From: Pseudonocardiales bacterium
GTDB lineage: Bacteria > Actinomycetota > Actinomycetes > Mycobacteriales > Pseudonocardiaceae
Direction: 5' to 3'
Assembly: GCA_023252195.1 (NCBI GenBank)
Contig: JAHEXI010000001.1
Coordinates: 62,001-126,000, forward strand
DNA: 64,000 nt
The notes under the pieces are model-generated. The model saw nothing but the letters and a program-made list of their open reading frames with translations, ran no database searches and was not told the DNA's origin. The position numbers were made by a program, and so were the translations under genes. Of the stretch, positions 34,601-46,381 are shown piece by piece. Each line of letters opens with the position of its first letter. Position 1 is the stretch's first letter.

Positions 34601-35145
34601 CACGATCGGTATCGCGGTCCAGGCGATGGCGAAGTCGCGTAGCGTCTTGTGGCATGGTCGTGGTCCTCGCCCGGGCCGGCAGCCGGGCTGTGGCCTGTCA
34701 GGCGCATGTCGCGGCGGGCTCGCTGTTGGTGGTGCAGCAGGCGGCCGAGGGCGCGGGTCCGATCGGTGCCGTAGGTGACCGAGTCGGCCTTCACAGCGTA
34801 GACCTCCCAGGGTTCTTGACCAGGTCCATGGATCCACACCTTGTCCTGCACCGCATAGCCGCAGGTCGTGTTGTCCTCGGTGAGCGTGTCCAGGCCTGCC
34901 CCGGTGAGCCGTTTCGTGGCGGCATTGACCTCGTCGGAGGAGTCAACCTCGACACCGAGGTGATCCATCACGGTGGCCTGTCCGGGCTGCCCTTCCAGGA
35001 GCACGAGCTTCAGCGGTGGTTCGGGGATGGCGAAGTTGGCGTAGCCGGGGCGGCGCTTGGCCAGCGCCACGCCGAACAGCGTTGAGTAGAACTCGATCGA
35101 GGTCTCCAGGTCGGCTACCCGTAGGGCGAGTTGGACGCGGGACAT
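34591..35145 (-). CDS. ArsI/CadI-like VOC family protein
   Basis: A 184-residue vicinal-oxygen-chelate protein from ATG 35145, with AGGAGG just upstream. MSRVQLALRVADLETSIEFY, YANFAIPEPPLKLVLLEGQP, LGVEVDSSDEV and QDKVWIHGPGQEPWEVYAVK give the His and Glu metal ligands of the ArsI group, which cleaves the C-As bond of organoarsenicals. ArsI needs a Cys pair (TTCCYA); here it is TTCGYA, one Cys replaced by Gly. The last 40 or so residues are poorly conserved and overlap the recombination scar. It is divergent from arsR. Confidence 0.8.
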   Translation of the reverse strand: MSRVQLALRVADLETSIEFYSTLFGVALAKRRPGYANFAIPEPPLKLVLLEGQPGQATVMDHLGVEVDSSDEVNAATKRLTGAGLDTLTEDNTTCGYAVQDKVWIHGPGQEPWEVYAVKADSVTYGTDRTRALGRLLHHQQRARRDMRLTGHSPAAGPGEDHDHATRRYATSPSPGPRYRSWPP

Positions 35146-35223
35146 GTTTCCTCCTTGGTTTGATAAATGTCGAATTATGTGGTCGAGATTGCCGTTAGAT
35201 TCGACTCCTGTCAAGATAGATAA
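35146..35223. promoter_or_regulatory. Divergent arsI/arsR promoter region
   Basis: This 78-bp spacer is AT-rich for the window. GATAAATGTCG (35161-35171) recurs as GATAAATGCCG (35218-35228), which includes the arsR start, and a TTGA/TCAA pair flanks the centre. These are plausible ArsR-binding half-sites controlling both directions, with arsenite relieving repression. The exact site is inferred. Confidence 0.5.
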
Positions 35224-35595
35224 ATGCCGAAGCAAAGTGCGCTTGTGGACGTCGAGCCGGTGGTGTTCTGCTGCTCGCCGGTGACTCGCCGGCCGTTGTC
35301 CGCAGAGGAGGCCGCGGAGTTGGCCCGAGTGTTCAAGGCGGTGGGTGACCCGGTGCGGCTGCGATTGCTGAGTCTGATCGCCGCACACGCCGGCGGGGAG
35401 GCCTGCGTGTGTGATCTGGCCGGGGCATTCGATCTGTCGGGTCCGACGATTTCGCATCACCTCAAGGTGCTGCGAGAGGCGGGGTTGATCGAAGGTGAGC
35501 GGCGGGCCACCTGGATCTACTACCGGGTCCGCCCGCAACTGCTGCGCCAGCTCTCCGACGTGTTGGTCCCGGACCCGGCAGGGGTCCTTGCGTGA
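35224..35595 (+). CDS. arsR: ArsR-family metalloregulator
   Basis: A 123-residue winged-helix repressor. VFKAVGDPVRLRLLSLIAAH then EACVCDLAGAFDLSGPTISH and HLKVLREAGLIEGERRATWI are the ArsR signature. CCSP near the N-terminus and the EACVCDL Cys pair are likely arsenite ligands. It overlaps the acr3 start by 4 bp and should repress its own operon and the divergent arsI. Confidence 0.92.
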   Translation: MPKQSALVDVEPVVFCCSPVTRRPLSAEEAAELARVFKAVGDPVRLRLLSLIAAHAGGEACVCDLAGAFDLSGPTISHHLKVLREAGLIEGERRATWIYYRVRPQLLRQLSDVLVPDPAGVLA

Positions 35596-36680
35596 CGGTC
35601 ACCGTGAGCCGGCCCCCAGCAGGCGTCGTAGGACGGCTGTCCACTCTGGACCGGTTTCTCCCGGTGTGGATCCTGGCCGCGATGGCGCTGGGCCTGGCCG
35701 CCGGGCGACTGATCCCCGGCTTTGGTCGGGCCCTGGATGCGGTCCAGGTCGCCGGGATCTCGCTACCGATAGCGGTGGGGCTGCTGGCGATGATGTACCC
35801 GGTGCTGGCCAAGGTCCGCTACGACCGCCTGGACACTGTCACCCGGGACCGGCGGCTGCTGGTGCCCTCGTTGCTGCTCAACTGGGTCCTGGGCCCGGCG
35901 CTGATGTTCACCCTGGCCTGGATGCTGCTGCCGGATCTGCCCGCCTACCGCACCGGACTGATCATCGTTGGACTCGCCCGGTGCATCGCCATGGTCATCA
36001 TCTGGAACGACCTAGCCGGCGGGGACCGGGAAGCCGCCGCCGTGCTGGTCGCACTGAACTCGGTGTTCCAGGTACTCGCCTTCGCCGGTCTGGGCTGGTT
36101 CTACCTGGTCGTCCTACCCCGTTGGCTCGGCCTGGACACCGCCGCGCTGGACGTGTCCAGCTGGGCGATCGCCCGCTCGGTGCTGGTGTTCCTCGGCATC
36201 CCGCTCCTGGCCGGGTACCTGAGTCGCCGCCTGGGTGAACGGGCCAAGGGCCGGGACTGGTACGAGACCAGGTTCCTACCCAAGGTCGGGCCGGTGGCAC
36301 TTTACGGGCTGCTGTTCACCATCGTGGTCCTCTTCGCCCTGCAAGGCGGGCAGGTCATCAGCCACCCGCTGGACGTCGCCCGCATCGCGCTGCCCCTGCT
36401 CGCTTACTTCGCGATCATGTGGGCTGGCTCCTTCGCCTTGGGCGAGGCCGTCGGCCTGAACTACGAACGCTCGACCACGCTGGCGTTCACCGCCGCCGGT
36501 AACAACTTCGAGCTGGCCATCGCCGTCGCCATCGCCACCTTCGGCGCCACCAGCGGTCAAGCCCTGGCCGGAGTCGTCGGCCCGCTGATCGAGGTCCCCG
36601 TTCTGGTCGGGCTGGTCTACGTCGCGCTGGCCGCCCGCCGCCGGTTCAGCGCCGCATCCGCACCCATCCAGCATCGGTGA
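35592..36680 (+). CDS. acr3: ACR3-type arsenite efflux permease
   Basis: A 362-residue integral membrane protein with about ten hydrophobic helices. LLNWVLGPALMFTLAWMLLP, RTGLIIVGLARCIAMVIIWN (the conserved Cys that is needed for arsenite transport) and FTAAGNNFELAIAVAIATFG (helix-break motif) are the ACR3 signatures. It exports arsenite made by ArsC. The start overlaps arsR by 4 bp, and arsC follows after 45 bp. Confidence 0.95.
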   Translation: MTVTVSRPPAGVVGRLSTLDRFLPVWILAAMALGLAAGRLIPGFGRALDAVQVAGISLPIAVGLLAMMYPVLAKVRYDRLDTVTRDRRLLVPSLLLNWVLGPALMFTLAWMLLPDLPAYRTGLIIVGLARCIAMVIIWNDLAGGDREAAAVLVALNSVFQVLAFAGLGWFYLVVLPRWLGLDTAALDVSSWAIARSVLVFLGIPLLAGYLSRRLGERAKGRDWYETRFLPKVGPVALYGLLFTIVVLFALQGGQVISHPLDVARIALPLLAYFAIMWAGSFALGEAVGLNYERSTTLAFTAAGNNFELAIAVAIATFGATSGQALAGVVGPLIEVPVLVGLVYVALAARRRFSAASAPIQHR

Positions 36681-36725
36681 CCACTGATGGCACACCTAGC
36701 CGCCACCATGATCCAAGGAGCCACC

Positions 36726-37133
36726 GTGTCCACCACACCCGAGGTGCTGTTCGTCTGCGTCCACAACGCCGGCCGCTCCCAGATGGCCGCCGCGTTGTTG
36801 CACCACCACGCCGTAGGTGCGGTCACCGTTCGCTCCGCTGGCTCCGCTCCAGCTCAGGAGATCAACTCAGCAGTGGTCGAGTCGATGCGGGAGCTGGGCA
36901 TCGACATTCGCCAGGAGTTCCCAAAGCCGCTGACCCACGAGACCGTCCAAGCCGCCGACGTGGTGATCACGATGGGCTGTGGCGACGCCTGTCCGGTCTA
37001 CGCCGGCAAGCGCTACCTCAACTGGGACCTGACCGACCCCGCCGGCAAGACCATCGAGCAGATCCGCCCGATCCGCAATGAGATCGATCGCCGCGTCCGT
37101 GAGCTGCTCGCTGAGCTGGCCCCGGCCATCTGA
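36726..37133 (+). CDS. arsC: Arsenate reductase, LMW-phosphatase type
   Basis: A 135-residue protein from GTG 36726, with AAGGAG about 7 bases upstream. VLFVCVHNAGRSQMAAALLH contains the CX5R phosphatase loop, and TMGCGDACPVYAGKRYLNWD carries two further Cys and the catalytic Asp. The family is coupled to thioredoxin or, in mycothiol-using actinobacteria, to mycothiol and mycoredoxin. It reduces arsenate to arsenite for export by ACR3. Confidence 0.92.
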   Translation: MSTTPEVLFVCVHNAGRSQMAAALLHHHAVGAVTVRSAGSAPAQEINSAVVESMRELGIDIRQEFPKPLTHETVQAADVVITMGCGDACPVYAGKRYLNWDLTDPAGKTIEQIRPIRNEIDRRVRELLAELAPAI

Positions 37134-37454
37134 GCACGCCTGCCCAACCGCTCAGCAGCAGCCGGTCGTCGCGTTGCCTCCGGCCGTCGTCAGCCCGGAC
37201 ACCGCCCGGCGCACCATCGAGGCGGGCTCGGTGGGAGTCGGCGGCGCCGTCTGTGGGGCACAGTCGAACAGTGGCGCGGTTGGGCTCCGGCGCTGTACCG
37301 CTGGGCGACCACAGTCTCCACGTCAGTGGGGCTGGATAACGAAGGCATCGCGGTCTCCCCGCGACCGTAGGGTGCCCCCCGGGGGGTAATACGTGATGGC
37401 CTAGCCAGCGGTTCGGCTTCTGGCGTGATCGGCGCGGCGGTGGCGTGCCCGCTG
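37134..37454. other. No recognised gene
   Basis: Short frames only. The perfect palindrome CCCCCCGGGGGG lies near 37375. The region lies between the end of the arsenic operon and the end of cbbX, which are convergent. Confidence 0.4.
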
Positions 37455-38453
37455 CTAACCGGTCGTTGTTTCGTCGGTGGACTCGGCGAAGACCCGGCTG
37501 CCGAGGAAATCCTCCGGCTTCAAGGTGGTGAGCTCGTCGCGACCGACGGCTTCGTCGGTCGTCATCATCCGGCTCGCGTGCCGCAGCCGGGCCCGCTCGA
37601 TCGCATTGCGCACGCTACGAGCGTTGGCGAACCGCGGTTGTCCCTTGCGGCGGTCGAGGTATTCCCGGAAGGTCTTCGCGGCCTTCGGGGTGAAGCTGTA
37701 GCCCTCCGCCTGCATCATCAGCTTCCCGATGCCCTCCAGCTCATCGAGCGTGTAGTCGGGGAAATCGATGTGGTGCGCGATCCGCGAGCTCATTCCGGGG
37801 TTGGACACGAAAAAGGAGTCCATCCGGTCTTTGTATCCGGCGAGAATCACCACCAGATCCTCCCGGTGGTTCTCCATCACCTGCAGCAGGATCTCGATGG
37901 ACTCCTGTCCGTAGTCGCGCTCGTTGTCCGCGCGGTACAGGTAGTAGGCCTCATCGATGAACAGCACACCGCCCATTGCCCGTTTGAGGACTTCTTTCGT
38001 CTTTGGTGCGGTATGCCCGACATACTGGCCGACCAGATCGTCGCGCGTTACCGAGACCAGATGCCCGCGGCGTAGGTAACCCAGCCGGTGCAGCATGTCG
38101 GCCATCCGCATCGCCACGGTAGTCTTACCGGTGCCCGGGCTCCCGGTGAAGCTCATGTGCAGGTTCGGCCGGGAGGTGGACAGCCCGAAACGGCTGCGAG
38201 CCCGATCGACGAGCAGCAGCGCGGCGATCTCACGAATCCGGTTCTTGACCGGTGCGAGGCCGACCAGTTCGGCGTCCAAGGAGTTGAAGACCTCGTCGAT
38301 TCCGGTCTCCGCGCGCTCCTCGGCGAGACTGATCCTGGCGTCCGGCGGCAGCGTCTTCTTTTCCTCGGCGGGTTCCTCGGCTGCCCCCTTCCCGGCCGCA
38401 TTGCGGCCGGGAGAGGCCATTCCGAACCCGATGCGAGCGGGTGACTCGCTCAT
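37455..38453 (-). CDS. cbbX: Red-type Rubisco activase CbbX
   Basis: A 332-residue AAA+ ATPase. [20 protein letters not shown] is Walker [21 protein letters not shown] is Walker B, and [18 protein letters not shown] carries the sensor and arginine-finger region. CbbX pulls on the C-terminus of the Rubisco large subunit to release inhibitory sugar phosphates and is activated by ribulose bisphosphate. The N-terminal 50 or so residues are a charged, Ala-rich extension. It overlaps cbbS by 4 bp, completing cbbL-cbbS-cbbX. Confidence 0.95.
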   Translation of the reverse strand: MSESPARIGFGMASPGRNAAGKGAAEEPAEEKKTLPPDARISLAEERAETGIDEVFNSLDAELVGLAPVKNRIREIAALLLVDRARSRFGLSTSRPNLHMSFTGSPGTGKTTVAMRMADMLHRLGYLRRGHLVSVTRDDLVGQYVGHTAPKTKEVLKRAMGGVLFIDEAYYLYRADNERDYGQESIEILLQVMENHREDLVVILAGYKDRMDSFFVSNPGMSSRIAHHIDFPDYTLDELEGIGKLMMQAEGYSFTPKAAKTFREYLDRRKGQPRFANARSVRNAIERARLRHASRMMTTDEAVGRDELTTLKPEDFLGSRVFAESTDETTTG

Positions 38454-38878
38454 TGCTGCCCGTTGTACCGGCGGCCGGGTGGCGCGTCGGCGGCGTAGGG
38501 ATGCAATGTGTAGTGGATGGTGCGGTCGTGAGCGTCCTGGCGGTCCAGTCGGAAGCCGGGCTCATCAGACGGCCGCTGCACGATAAAGGACAGCGCGACC
38601 GTCTGCTTGCCGTAATTGGCGTTGTAGGCGTTGAGCCTGATGTAGTGCTCAGGCTTGGCCTTGCGGCAGGCGTTGACCTCGGCGAGCACCCCCGCCGCGT
38701 CGGCCAAGTCGAACATCGGCAGCCCCCACATGTCCCAGTAGACGTTACGCGGATGTGGGTCGTCGGTGAACTCCACCGAGCAGGGCCATTTGTTGTCCAG
38801 GGCGTACTGGATCTGTGCGGTGATCTCGGCGTCGGTCAGGTCCGGCAGGAACGAAAACGTTCCTTGGGTGATTCGCAT
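38450..38878 (-). CDS. cbbS: Rubisco small subunit, red type
   Basis: A 142-residue protein. [40 protein letters not shown] and [20 protein letters not shown] are the conserved Rubisco small-subunit blocks. The C-terminal extension ([20 protein letters not shown]) is the beta hairpin that marks the red-type form IC/ID enzymes. It lies 25 bp downstream of cbbL. Confidence 0.95.
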   Translation of the reverse strand: MRITQGTFSFLPDLTDAEITAQIQYALDNKWPCSVEFTDDPHPRNVYWDMWGLPMFDLADAAGVLAEVNACRKAKPEHYIRLNAYNANYGKQTVALSFIVQRPSDEPGFRLDRQDAHDRTIHYTLHPYAADAPPGRRYNGQQ

Positions 38879-38903
38879 TATCGGCTCCCTAAATCAATCC
38901 GAC

Positions 38904-40471
<1,568 letters not shown>

Positions 40472-41446
40472 ATGACTGAGTCCCGATTGCGCACGCTGGT
40501 CGCGCTGGCCGCCACCGGGTCGGTGCGGGGTGCGGCAAGCCGCCTGACGGTCACTGAGTCCGCGGTGTCGGCCTCGATCGGAGCGCTGGCCCGCGAACTC
40601 GGAGTGCCTCTCGTGGAGCCAGTGGGCCGCGGAATCCGGCTGACCGCGTCCGGCGTCGTCTATGCCCGATACGCCCGCCAGGTCCTGGGGTTGCTCGACG
40701 AGGGTGCGGCGGCTGCGGTCCAGGAACTCGACCCGGAACGGGGCCGGCTCCGGCTCGCCGCGGTCACCACCGCAGGGGAACACCTACTGCCCGCGCTGTT
40801 GGTCGAGTTCCGTCGGCGTCACCCCAGAGTCGCGCTGGCGCTGGAGGTGGCCCCCAGCGCGCAGGTGTGGGACCTGGTCAGCGCGCACGAAGTCGACCTG
40901 GTTATCGCCGGACGGCCGCCCTCGGGAGTAGATGCTCATGTGGTCGCCACCAAGCCCAATGAGCTGGTGGTCGCGGCGGCACCGTCGGTCGCCGAAGCGT
41001 TCGACTGGACCAGCACCCCATGGTTGCTGCGCGAGCAGGGCTCAGCCACCCGCACCAGAGTCGAGACCTATCTGAAATCGCAACACGTCGCACCACCTCG
41101 CCTGGTGCTGGGATCCAACGGCGCCGTAGTGGCCGGCGCGGTAGCCGAGCTCGGTTGCGCGCTGGTCTCCCGGGACGCCATCGCTGAGCTGCTGTCCGAC
41201 GGGCGACTGGTCACGGTACCTATGCCGGGGACCCCGCTACTCCGGCCGTGGCATGCGGTCGCCGGTACGTACTCGGGCGCCTCGACCGCCCTGTTCGTCG
41301 AACACCTGCACGCGTCCGGGTGGCGACCCTGTGCAACCGTCCCCCCACCGGATCCACCCACTGGGGGACGTGCGCGGCAGCGGTCCGGGCCTAGGCTCGG
41401 TGGCGGCGGCGTGGACTGGCCCGTCGCCGTGGAGGGAGGGCCATGA
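40472..41446 (+). CDS. cbbR: LysR-family regulator, CbbR-like
   Basis: A 324-residue LysR protein from ATG 40472. The N-terminal HTH is ATGSVRGAASRLTVTESAVS. The effector-binding part shows RLRLAAVTTAGEHLLPALLV and DLVIAGRPPSGVDAHVV. Its place divergent from cbbL supports CbbR, the activator of Rubisco operons. Its stop overlaps the aldolase start (ATGA), so regulator and aldolase are coupled. The last 40 residues are Pro/Gly-rich and non-conserved. Confidence 0.85.
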   Translation: MTESRLRTLVALAATGSVRGAASRLTVTESAVSASIGALARELGVPLVEPVGRGIRLTASGVVYARYARQVLGLLDEGAAAAVQELDPERGRLRLAAVTTAGEHLLPALLVEFRRRHPRVALALEVAPSAQVWDLVSAHEVDLVIAGRPPSGVDAHVVATKPNELVVAAAPSVAEAFDWTSTPWLLREQGSATRTRVETYLKSQHVAPPRLVLGSNGAVVAGAVAELGCALVSRDAIAELLSDGRLVTVPMPGTPLLRPWHAVAGTYSGASTALFVEHLHASGWRPCATVPPPDPPTGGRARQRSGPRLGGGGVDWPVAVEGGP

Positions 41447-42423
41447 TCGAGGCGCTGCACGGAACCGCTCGAGCGATGGTGAGCCGGCCGCGCGGCATTC
41501 TCGCGGCCGACGAGAGCATCGGCACCATGTCCTCCCGGCTGGAGAAGGTCGGGGTTGCGGCGACCGCGGACAACCGGCGGGACTACCGCGAGATGTTGGT
41601 GACCACCCCTGAGCTGCATGAGGGAATCAGCGGGGTGATCCTCTCCGACGAGACCTTCAACCAGAAGCTCAGCGACGGGAACACCTTCCCGCTGGCCGTC
41701 CACGCACTGAACATCCTGCCGGGAATCAAGGTCGATACCGGTGCGAAAGACCTGGCTTTGTCACCCGGTGAGAAGATCACCGAGGGCCTCGACGGGCTAC
41801 GCGAAAGGCTCCGGGACTACGTCTCGCGGGGCGCCCGGTTCGCGAAGTGGCGTGCGGTGATCACGATCGGTGAGGGCCGGCCGACCGAGCGGGCGCTGCG
41901 GGCCAATGCGCACGCGCTGGCACGGTACGCGGCACTGTGCCAGGAGTCGGTCCTGGTGCCGATCGTCGAGCCTGAAGTGCTGATGGACGGCGACCACACC
42001 ATCGAGCGGTGCGCCGAAGTGACCCGCGCGGCCCTGGAGTATCTACTCGCGGAACTGGACGACGCCGGGGTGGATCTGGCCGGCACTGTGCTCAAGCCCA
42101 ACATGGTCGTGCCCGGCACGACGTCAGGCCAGCAGGCCAGCCCCGAGGAGATCGCCGAGGCGACAGTGACAACGCTGCGGGCGGTGTTGCCCGAGACGTT
42201 GGCCGGAGTGGCCTTCCTCTCCGGTGGTCAGTCGCCTGAGGTGGCGACCGCGAACCTGGCCGCGATGCAGAAACACGAGACACCATGGCCGCTGACCTTC
42301 TCCTTCGGCCGGGCGTTGGTCGATCCGGCACTGAAGGCGTGGCACGGAGATTCGGCACTCATCTCGGCGGGCCAGCAGGCACTGGCCGGACGGGTGCAAC
42401 CCAACTCAGCCGCGGTGGCCTGA
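41443..42423 (+). CDS. Class I fructose-bisphosphate aldolase
   Basis: A 326-residue protein. PRGILAADESIGTMSSRLEK and VILSDETFNQKLSDG at the start, VPIVEPEVLMDGDHTIERCA, and GTVLKPNMVVPGTTSGQQAS, whose Lys forms the Schiff base, are class I aldolase motifs. GVAFLSGGQSPEVATANLAA binds the phosphate. It would serve the Calvin cycle and gluconeogenesis. It is translationally coupled to cbbR by an ATGA overlap, an uncommon pairing that ties it to carbon fixation. Confidence 0.93.
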   Translation: MIEALHGTARAMVSRPRGILAADESIGTMSSRLEKVGVAATADNRRDYREMLVTTPELHEGISGVILSDETFNQKLSDGNTFPLAVHALNILPGIKVDTGAKDLALSPGEKITEGLDGLRERLRDYVSRGARFAKWRAVITIGEGRPTERALRANAHALARYAALCQESVLVPIVEPEVLMDGDHTIERCAEVTRAALEYLLAELDDAGVDLAGTVLKPNMVVPGTTSGQQASPEEIAEATVTTLRAVLPETLAGVAFLSGGQSPEVATANLAAMQKHETPWPLTFSFGRALVDPALKAWHGDSALISAGQQALAGRVQPNSAAVA

Positions 42424-42442
42424 CACTTAACGACTGCGACAC

Positions 42443-43102
42443 CTAAAGGAACAGACCCTCGCGCAACGCGGTTGCCACCGCCGCCGCCCGATCGGTCACG
42501 GCCAGCTTCCGGTAGATGCCCCGAACGTGGCTCTTGACGGTCTCCTCACCGACCAGTAATTCGGTGGCGATGGTCCGGTTGGACGAGCCGCTGACTATCA
42601 GCGAAAGCACCTCGCTTTCCCGCGGGGTGAGTCCGAGGTGTGCGCCGGGCCAGTATCCGCCAGCCCGCAGGCGGTCGGTGGACGCTCCGGCTCGGGCACT
42701 GAGACCCGCGTCGACGACCACGTCACCGGCGTGCACCCGTCGCAGTTGCTCGACTAGCTCCGGCCCGTCGATGCGCTTGAGAAGGTAGCCCGCCGCGCCG
42801 GCCTGCATGGCTTGGAACAGGTACTGCTCGTCGTCGTAGACGGTGAGCAGTACGACCCGGCGTCCGGGCGAGTCGGCGATGAGTTCGCGGCACAGGTCCA
42901 GCCCGCTCTCCCCGCCCAGTCGCACGTCGGCGAGGACGACGTCGGGGTCGAGCCCAGCTACTACCCGCCGTGCTGTCGCCGCGTCCGCGGCTTCGCCGAC
43001 CACCCGGACCTGTCCAGCAAAGCGACTGAGCATCGCCTTGAGACCGGTGCGCACCATCTCATGGTCATCGACGAGGACCACGCGGAGCGGCTGGCCTTCC
43101 AT
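42443..43102 (-). CDS. NarL/LuxR-type response regulator
   Basis: A 219-residue protein: receiver domain (RVVLVDDHEMVRTGLKAMLS with the acidic pocket, DPDVVLADVRLG with the phosphorylated Asp, LLTVYDDEQYLFQAMQAGAA) and a C-terminal LuxR HTH (LTPRESEVLSLIVSGSSNRT then IATELLVGEETVKSHVRGIY). No histidine kinase is next to it, so it is an orphan. It lies between the aldolase and phosphoribulokinase genes on the opposite strand and may or may not regulate them. Confidence 0.9.
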   Translation of the reverse strand: MEGQPLRVVLVDDHEMVRTGLKAMLSRFAGQVRVVGEAADAATARRVVAGLDPDVVLADVRLGGESGLDLCRELIADSPGRRVVLLTVYDDEQYLFQAMQAGAAGYLLKRIDGPELVEQLRRVHAGDVVVDAGLSARAGASTDRLRAGGYWPGAHLGLTPRESEVLSLIVSGSSNRTIATELLVGEETVKSHVRGIYRKLAVTDRAAAVATALREGLFL

Positions 43103-43241
43103 ATGCCGAGTGTAATCGGGTTATCCCCTCACCTTTCCCTCCAGGAGGGGACGCCTGGCCGCGGCAGCGTGCTTACCGTCAAGCGCGGCCTATCGAGGCT
43201 TGCGGGGCCTTGCGGGGCCGTGCGAAGAAAAGGGGTGTGTC

Positions 43242-44180
43242 GTGCCCGACAAATTGTTGCGAATGGAGCGGGCTGGCTCCAACACATCGCGGCCGGTGAT
43301 GCTCGGGATCGCCGGCGACAGCGCGGCCGGGAAGACCACGCTGACCCAAGGGTTGGTGGACGCACTGGGCGCCGATCGAATCACGGCCCTGTGTGTGGAT
43401 GACTACCATCGCTATGATCGCCAGGAACGCAAGGGGCTGCCATTTACGGCACTGCACCCGGACTGCAATTACGTGCAGATCATGGAACAGCACCTGCAGC
43501 TACTGGCGACTGGGCAGCCAGTCCTCAAACCGGTCTACGATCATGACACCGGCCAGCTCACTCGGCCCCAACTCATCGAGCCCACCGAGTTCGTGATCGT
43601 CGAGGGCCTGCTACCGCTGTGCACCCGGCTGGCCCAGGCGTGCTTCGACATCAGCGTCTACCTGGACCCGCCGGAGCACATCCGCCGCGACTGGAAGGTC
43701 GAGCGCGATACCAGCAAGCGTGGGTATAGCCCTGAGCAGGTGCTGGCTGAGCTCGACAAGCGAGAGCCCGAGTCCGACAAGTTCATCCGTCCGCAACGGT
43801 CCGCCGCCGATATCGTGGTTCGGTTCGGCCCCATCGAGGGGCGCCAGGACCCGCCGGACACCCCGCTGTCGGCTGAGCTGACGCTGCGACCGACGATCCG
43901 CCACCCCGACCTCACCGGAGTGTTCCGCGAGTCCGACCGGCGCGCTATGCACCTCAAGCTCAAGCGTGACGAGGACGGCAGGCCGGTGGAGGGCCTGCAT
44001 GTGCACGGGTATGTGCCTCGGGAGGAGAGCCGGCTGTTGGAGAAGGCGATCTGGGCGGAGCTTGGCACCGAGTCGGAGCTGCCAGTCTCGCTGGGCCATA
44101 TCGGCGACGGCACCCGCAGCGAGCCGCTGGCGATCACCCAGCTGCTGCTGCTTTACCACATGCTCGACTCAGTTCGCTGA
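43242..44180 (+). CDS. prkB: Phosphoribulokinase
   Basis: A 312-residue protein from GTG 43242 (ribosome site AAAAGGGG). [20 protein letters not shown] is the P-loop. [20 protein letters not shown] and [20 protein letters not shown] carry the catalytic acid and ribulose-5-phosphate contacts, and [20 protein letters not shown] is Walker B. It makes ribulose bisphosphate for Rubisco, so the window encodes both unique enzymes of the Calvin cycle. It overlaps the end of the convergent ArsA-like gene by 12 bp. Confidence 0.93.
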   Translation: MPDKLLRMERAGSNTSRPVMLGIAGDSAAGKTTLTQGLVDALGADRITALCVDDYHRYDRQERKGLPFTALHPDCNYVQIMEQHLQLLATGQPVLKPVYDHDTGQLTRPQLIEPTEFVIVEGLLPLCTRLAQACFDISVYLDPPEHIRRDWKVERDTSKRGYSPEQVLAELDKREPESDKFIRPQRSAADIVVRFGPIEGRQDPPDTPLSAELTLRPTIRHPDLTGVFRESDRRAMHLKLKRDEDGRPVEGLHVHGYVPREESRLLEKAIWAELGTESELPVSLGHIGDGTRSEPLAITQLLLLYHMLDSVR

Positions 44181-45389
44181 GGAGCCGGTCAGCGGCGCTG
44201 ACGCGGGATCGTTCACGGCCGACCGCTTCCCGGCGAGCAGCCGGCCGATTCGGCGCAGTTCCGGAAGATCGTGCACGTCGACGGCCAGCGCTGGCACCGC
44301 GACCACCGCGACCGCCGGATGCGCCCGGCGAAACCGGGCCAGCAGCCGGCGTTCCCGCTGGGCCAGGGCGACCCGGTCGGCGTGTAACCGCAGGACTGCC
44401 GCGGCCAGCGGCCCAGAGGAGTCGGGCGCAGTGGAGTCGCCAGTTGGGCCCGCTCGTTCCACGGTCTCAGCCACTGTCTCGGCGCGGGCAGCCGGAAGGT
44501 CGGCGAGCACCGGATGTGTACGGTTGAGTACCAGCCCCGCCAGGGGCATCGACTCGGTGGCCAATCGGTCGACGAAGTAGGCCGCCTCGCGGACCGCGTC
44601 GGTCTCCGGAGTCGCAATCACCACGAACTGTGTTCCGGGGGCGCGGAGCAACTCGTAGGTTGCGGTGGCGCGTTCCCGGAACCCGCCGAACATGGTGTCG
44701 AAAGCCTGCACGAACGCCGACGCGTCAGCCAGCATCTGGCCGCCCAGGATCGTCGAGATCGCCCTGGTGAACAGCCCGAAGCCGGCACCCACCAGGCGCC
44801 GGACGCCGCGGCCGCCGGCCCGCGCCGGCGCCGACAGCAGCCGGATCATCCGCCCGTCCAGAAATGACGACAACCGCTGCGGAGCGTCCAGAAAATCCAG
44901 CGCGGACCGCGAAGGCGGCGTGTCGACCACGACGAGATCCCATAGCCGCGCCGCGACCAGCTGTCCTAGCTTCTCCATCGCCATGTACTCCTGGGTTCCG
45001 GAGAACGACGTGGAGATGGCCTGATAGAAGGGGTTGGCGATGATGTGCGCGGCCCGCTCCGGGCTGGCGTGCGCCTGCACCATCTCATCGAAGGTGCGGC
45101 GCATGTCCAGCATCATCGCGTGCAGCTGCCCACCGGCTGCCTCGATCTCCGCGGTCGGGGCCACCAGGCGAGGATTGTTGGTCAGCTCCGGTAGGCCCAG
45201 CGACTGAGCGAGGCGTCGGGCCGGGTCGATGGTGAGTACCACCACTGATCGGCCTCGCTCGGCTGACCGCAGCGCGAGCGCCGCCGCCGTCGTCGTCTTG
45301 CCCACGCCCCCCGCGCCGCAGCACACCACCACTCGGGTGGCGCGATTGTCCAGCAGCGCGTCGATATCGAGCGGAGTCGGCGTTCTCAT
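44169..45389 (-). CDS. ArsA/Get3-family ATPase (Rv3680-like)
   Basis: A 406-residue protein. [20 protein letters not shown] is the deviant P-loop with the signature Lys, [20 protein letters not shown] is the switch I region, and [20 protein letters not shown] is switch II. It lacks the arsenite-binding Cys of ArsA. The mycobacterial counterpart forms a pair with the preceding gene (Rv3679) and is linked to membrane-protein or stress functions. It overlaps its partner by 4 bp, so the two are likely a heteromer. Confidence 0.85.
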   Translation of the reverse strand: MRTPTPLDIDALLDNRATRVVVCCGAGGVGKTTTAAALALRSAERGRSVVVLTIDPARRLAQSLGLPELTNNPRLVAPTAEIEAAGGQLHAMMLDMRRTFDEMVQAHASPERAAHIIANPFYQAISTSFSGTQEYMAMEKLGQLVAARLWDLVVVDTPPSRSALDFLDAPQRLSSFLDGRMIRLLSAPARAGGRGVRRLVGAGFGLFTRAISTILGGQMLADASAFVQAFDTMFGGFRERATATYELLRAPGTQFVVIATPETDAVREAAYFVDRLATESMPLAGLVLNRTHPVLADLPAARAETVAETVERAGPTGDSTAPDSSGPLAAAVLRLHADRVALAQRERRLLARFRRAHPAVAVVAVPALAVDVHDLPELRRIGRLLAGKRSAVNDPASAPLTGSSAN

Positions 45390-46381
45390 CGCACGCCCTG
45401 CGCGCGGAGCGCTTCGGCGAGCTCGTAAATCCCGCCGAGATCCACTCCATCACCCCCGGGTTCGGTCAGCTCGGGTAGTTCGATCAGCGGCATGCCGGCG
45501 TCGGCGAGTCTGGCCCGGGCGTGGTGCTCGGCGTCCACCCGCAGCGCATGTTCCACGGTTTCGGCGACCAGGCCGTCTAGCACGGCCGGTTCCAGATCCA
45601 GCCCGGCGGCGAGCAACCCGGCGCGGACCCGGTCAGCATGGACCTGTCCGTTGACCGCGGCCGTCACCGACTGGGCGGGCAGCCGAGATGGTCGCGCCCG
45701 GTTGACCAGCACGGCGCCCGGACGCAGATCCGCCAGGTCCAGCTCCGCGACGGTGTCCAGGGTTTCGGCCACCGGCATGTCCTCCAGCAGGGTGACCACG
45801 TGTACCGCCGTGTCCGCGGAGTGCAGCAGCCTTACCACCCCCTTGCTCTGATTGTGGATCGGACCGACCTTGGCCAGGTCGGCCATTGCCCTGGTGACGT
45901 CGAGAAACCGCACCACCCGCCCGGTCGGCGGGGCGTCGAGCACCACTGCGTCGTAGGTCCGCACCCCATTGGCCGCCCGGGTCGTGGCCTCCTTCACCTT
46001 GCCAGTGAGCAGGACGTCGCGCAGCCCCGGCGCCAGCGTGGTGGCAAACTCGATCGCGCCCATCCGGCGCAGGGTCCGCGCCGCGAAGCCCAGGTTGTAG
46101 AACATCGTGAAGTAGTCCAGCAGGGCTTCCTCGGCATCCACCGCCAGCGCCCGAACTTCGCCACCACCGGGGGCGACCGCGATGCGCCGCTCCTGATAGG
46201 GCAACGGCGGGATGTCGAAGAGGTGCGCGATGCCTTGGCGTCCCTCGACTTCCACCAGCAGTGTTCGACCGCCCCCGCTGGCCAGCGCCACCGCCAGCGC
46301 AGCGGCTACCGTCGTTTTGCCCGTCCCGCCCTTGCCGGTGACCACGTGCAGGCGAGCCCGGACCAGCTCATCGGACCACAT
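45386..46381 (-). CDS. ArsA/Get3-family ATPase (Rv3679-like)
   Basis: A 331-residue protein. [20 protein letters not shown] is the P-loop, [20 protein letters not shown] the switch I region, and [20 protein letters not shown] switch II. Order and orientation relative to its partner match Rv3679-Rv3680 of M. tuberculosis. Upstream, where mycobacteria continue directly to a short DUF4177 gene, a group II intron remnant now intervenes, which may have changed its promoter context. Confidence 0.85.
   Translation of the reverse strand: MWSDELVRARLHVVTGKGGTGKTTVAAALAVALASGGGRTLLVEVEGRQGIAHLFDIPPLPYQERRIAVAPGGGEVRALAVDAEEALLDYFTMFYNLGFAARTLRRMGAIEFATTLAPGLRDVLLTGKVKEATTRAANGVRTYDAVVLDAPPTGRVVRFLDVTRAMADLAKVGPIHNQSKGVVRLLHSADTAVHVVTLLEDMPVAETLDTVAELDLADLRPGAVLVNRARPSRLPAQSVTAAVNGQVHADRVRAGLLAAGLDLEPAVLDGLVAETVEHALRVDAEHHARARLADAGMPLIELPELTEPGGDGVDLGGIYELAEALRAQGVR

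Noticed and set aside
37370-37390. CCCCCCGGGGGG palindrome as a functional site
   Set aside because: A single short GC palindrome is expected by chance at this base composition.
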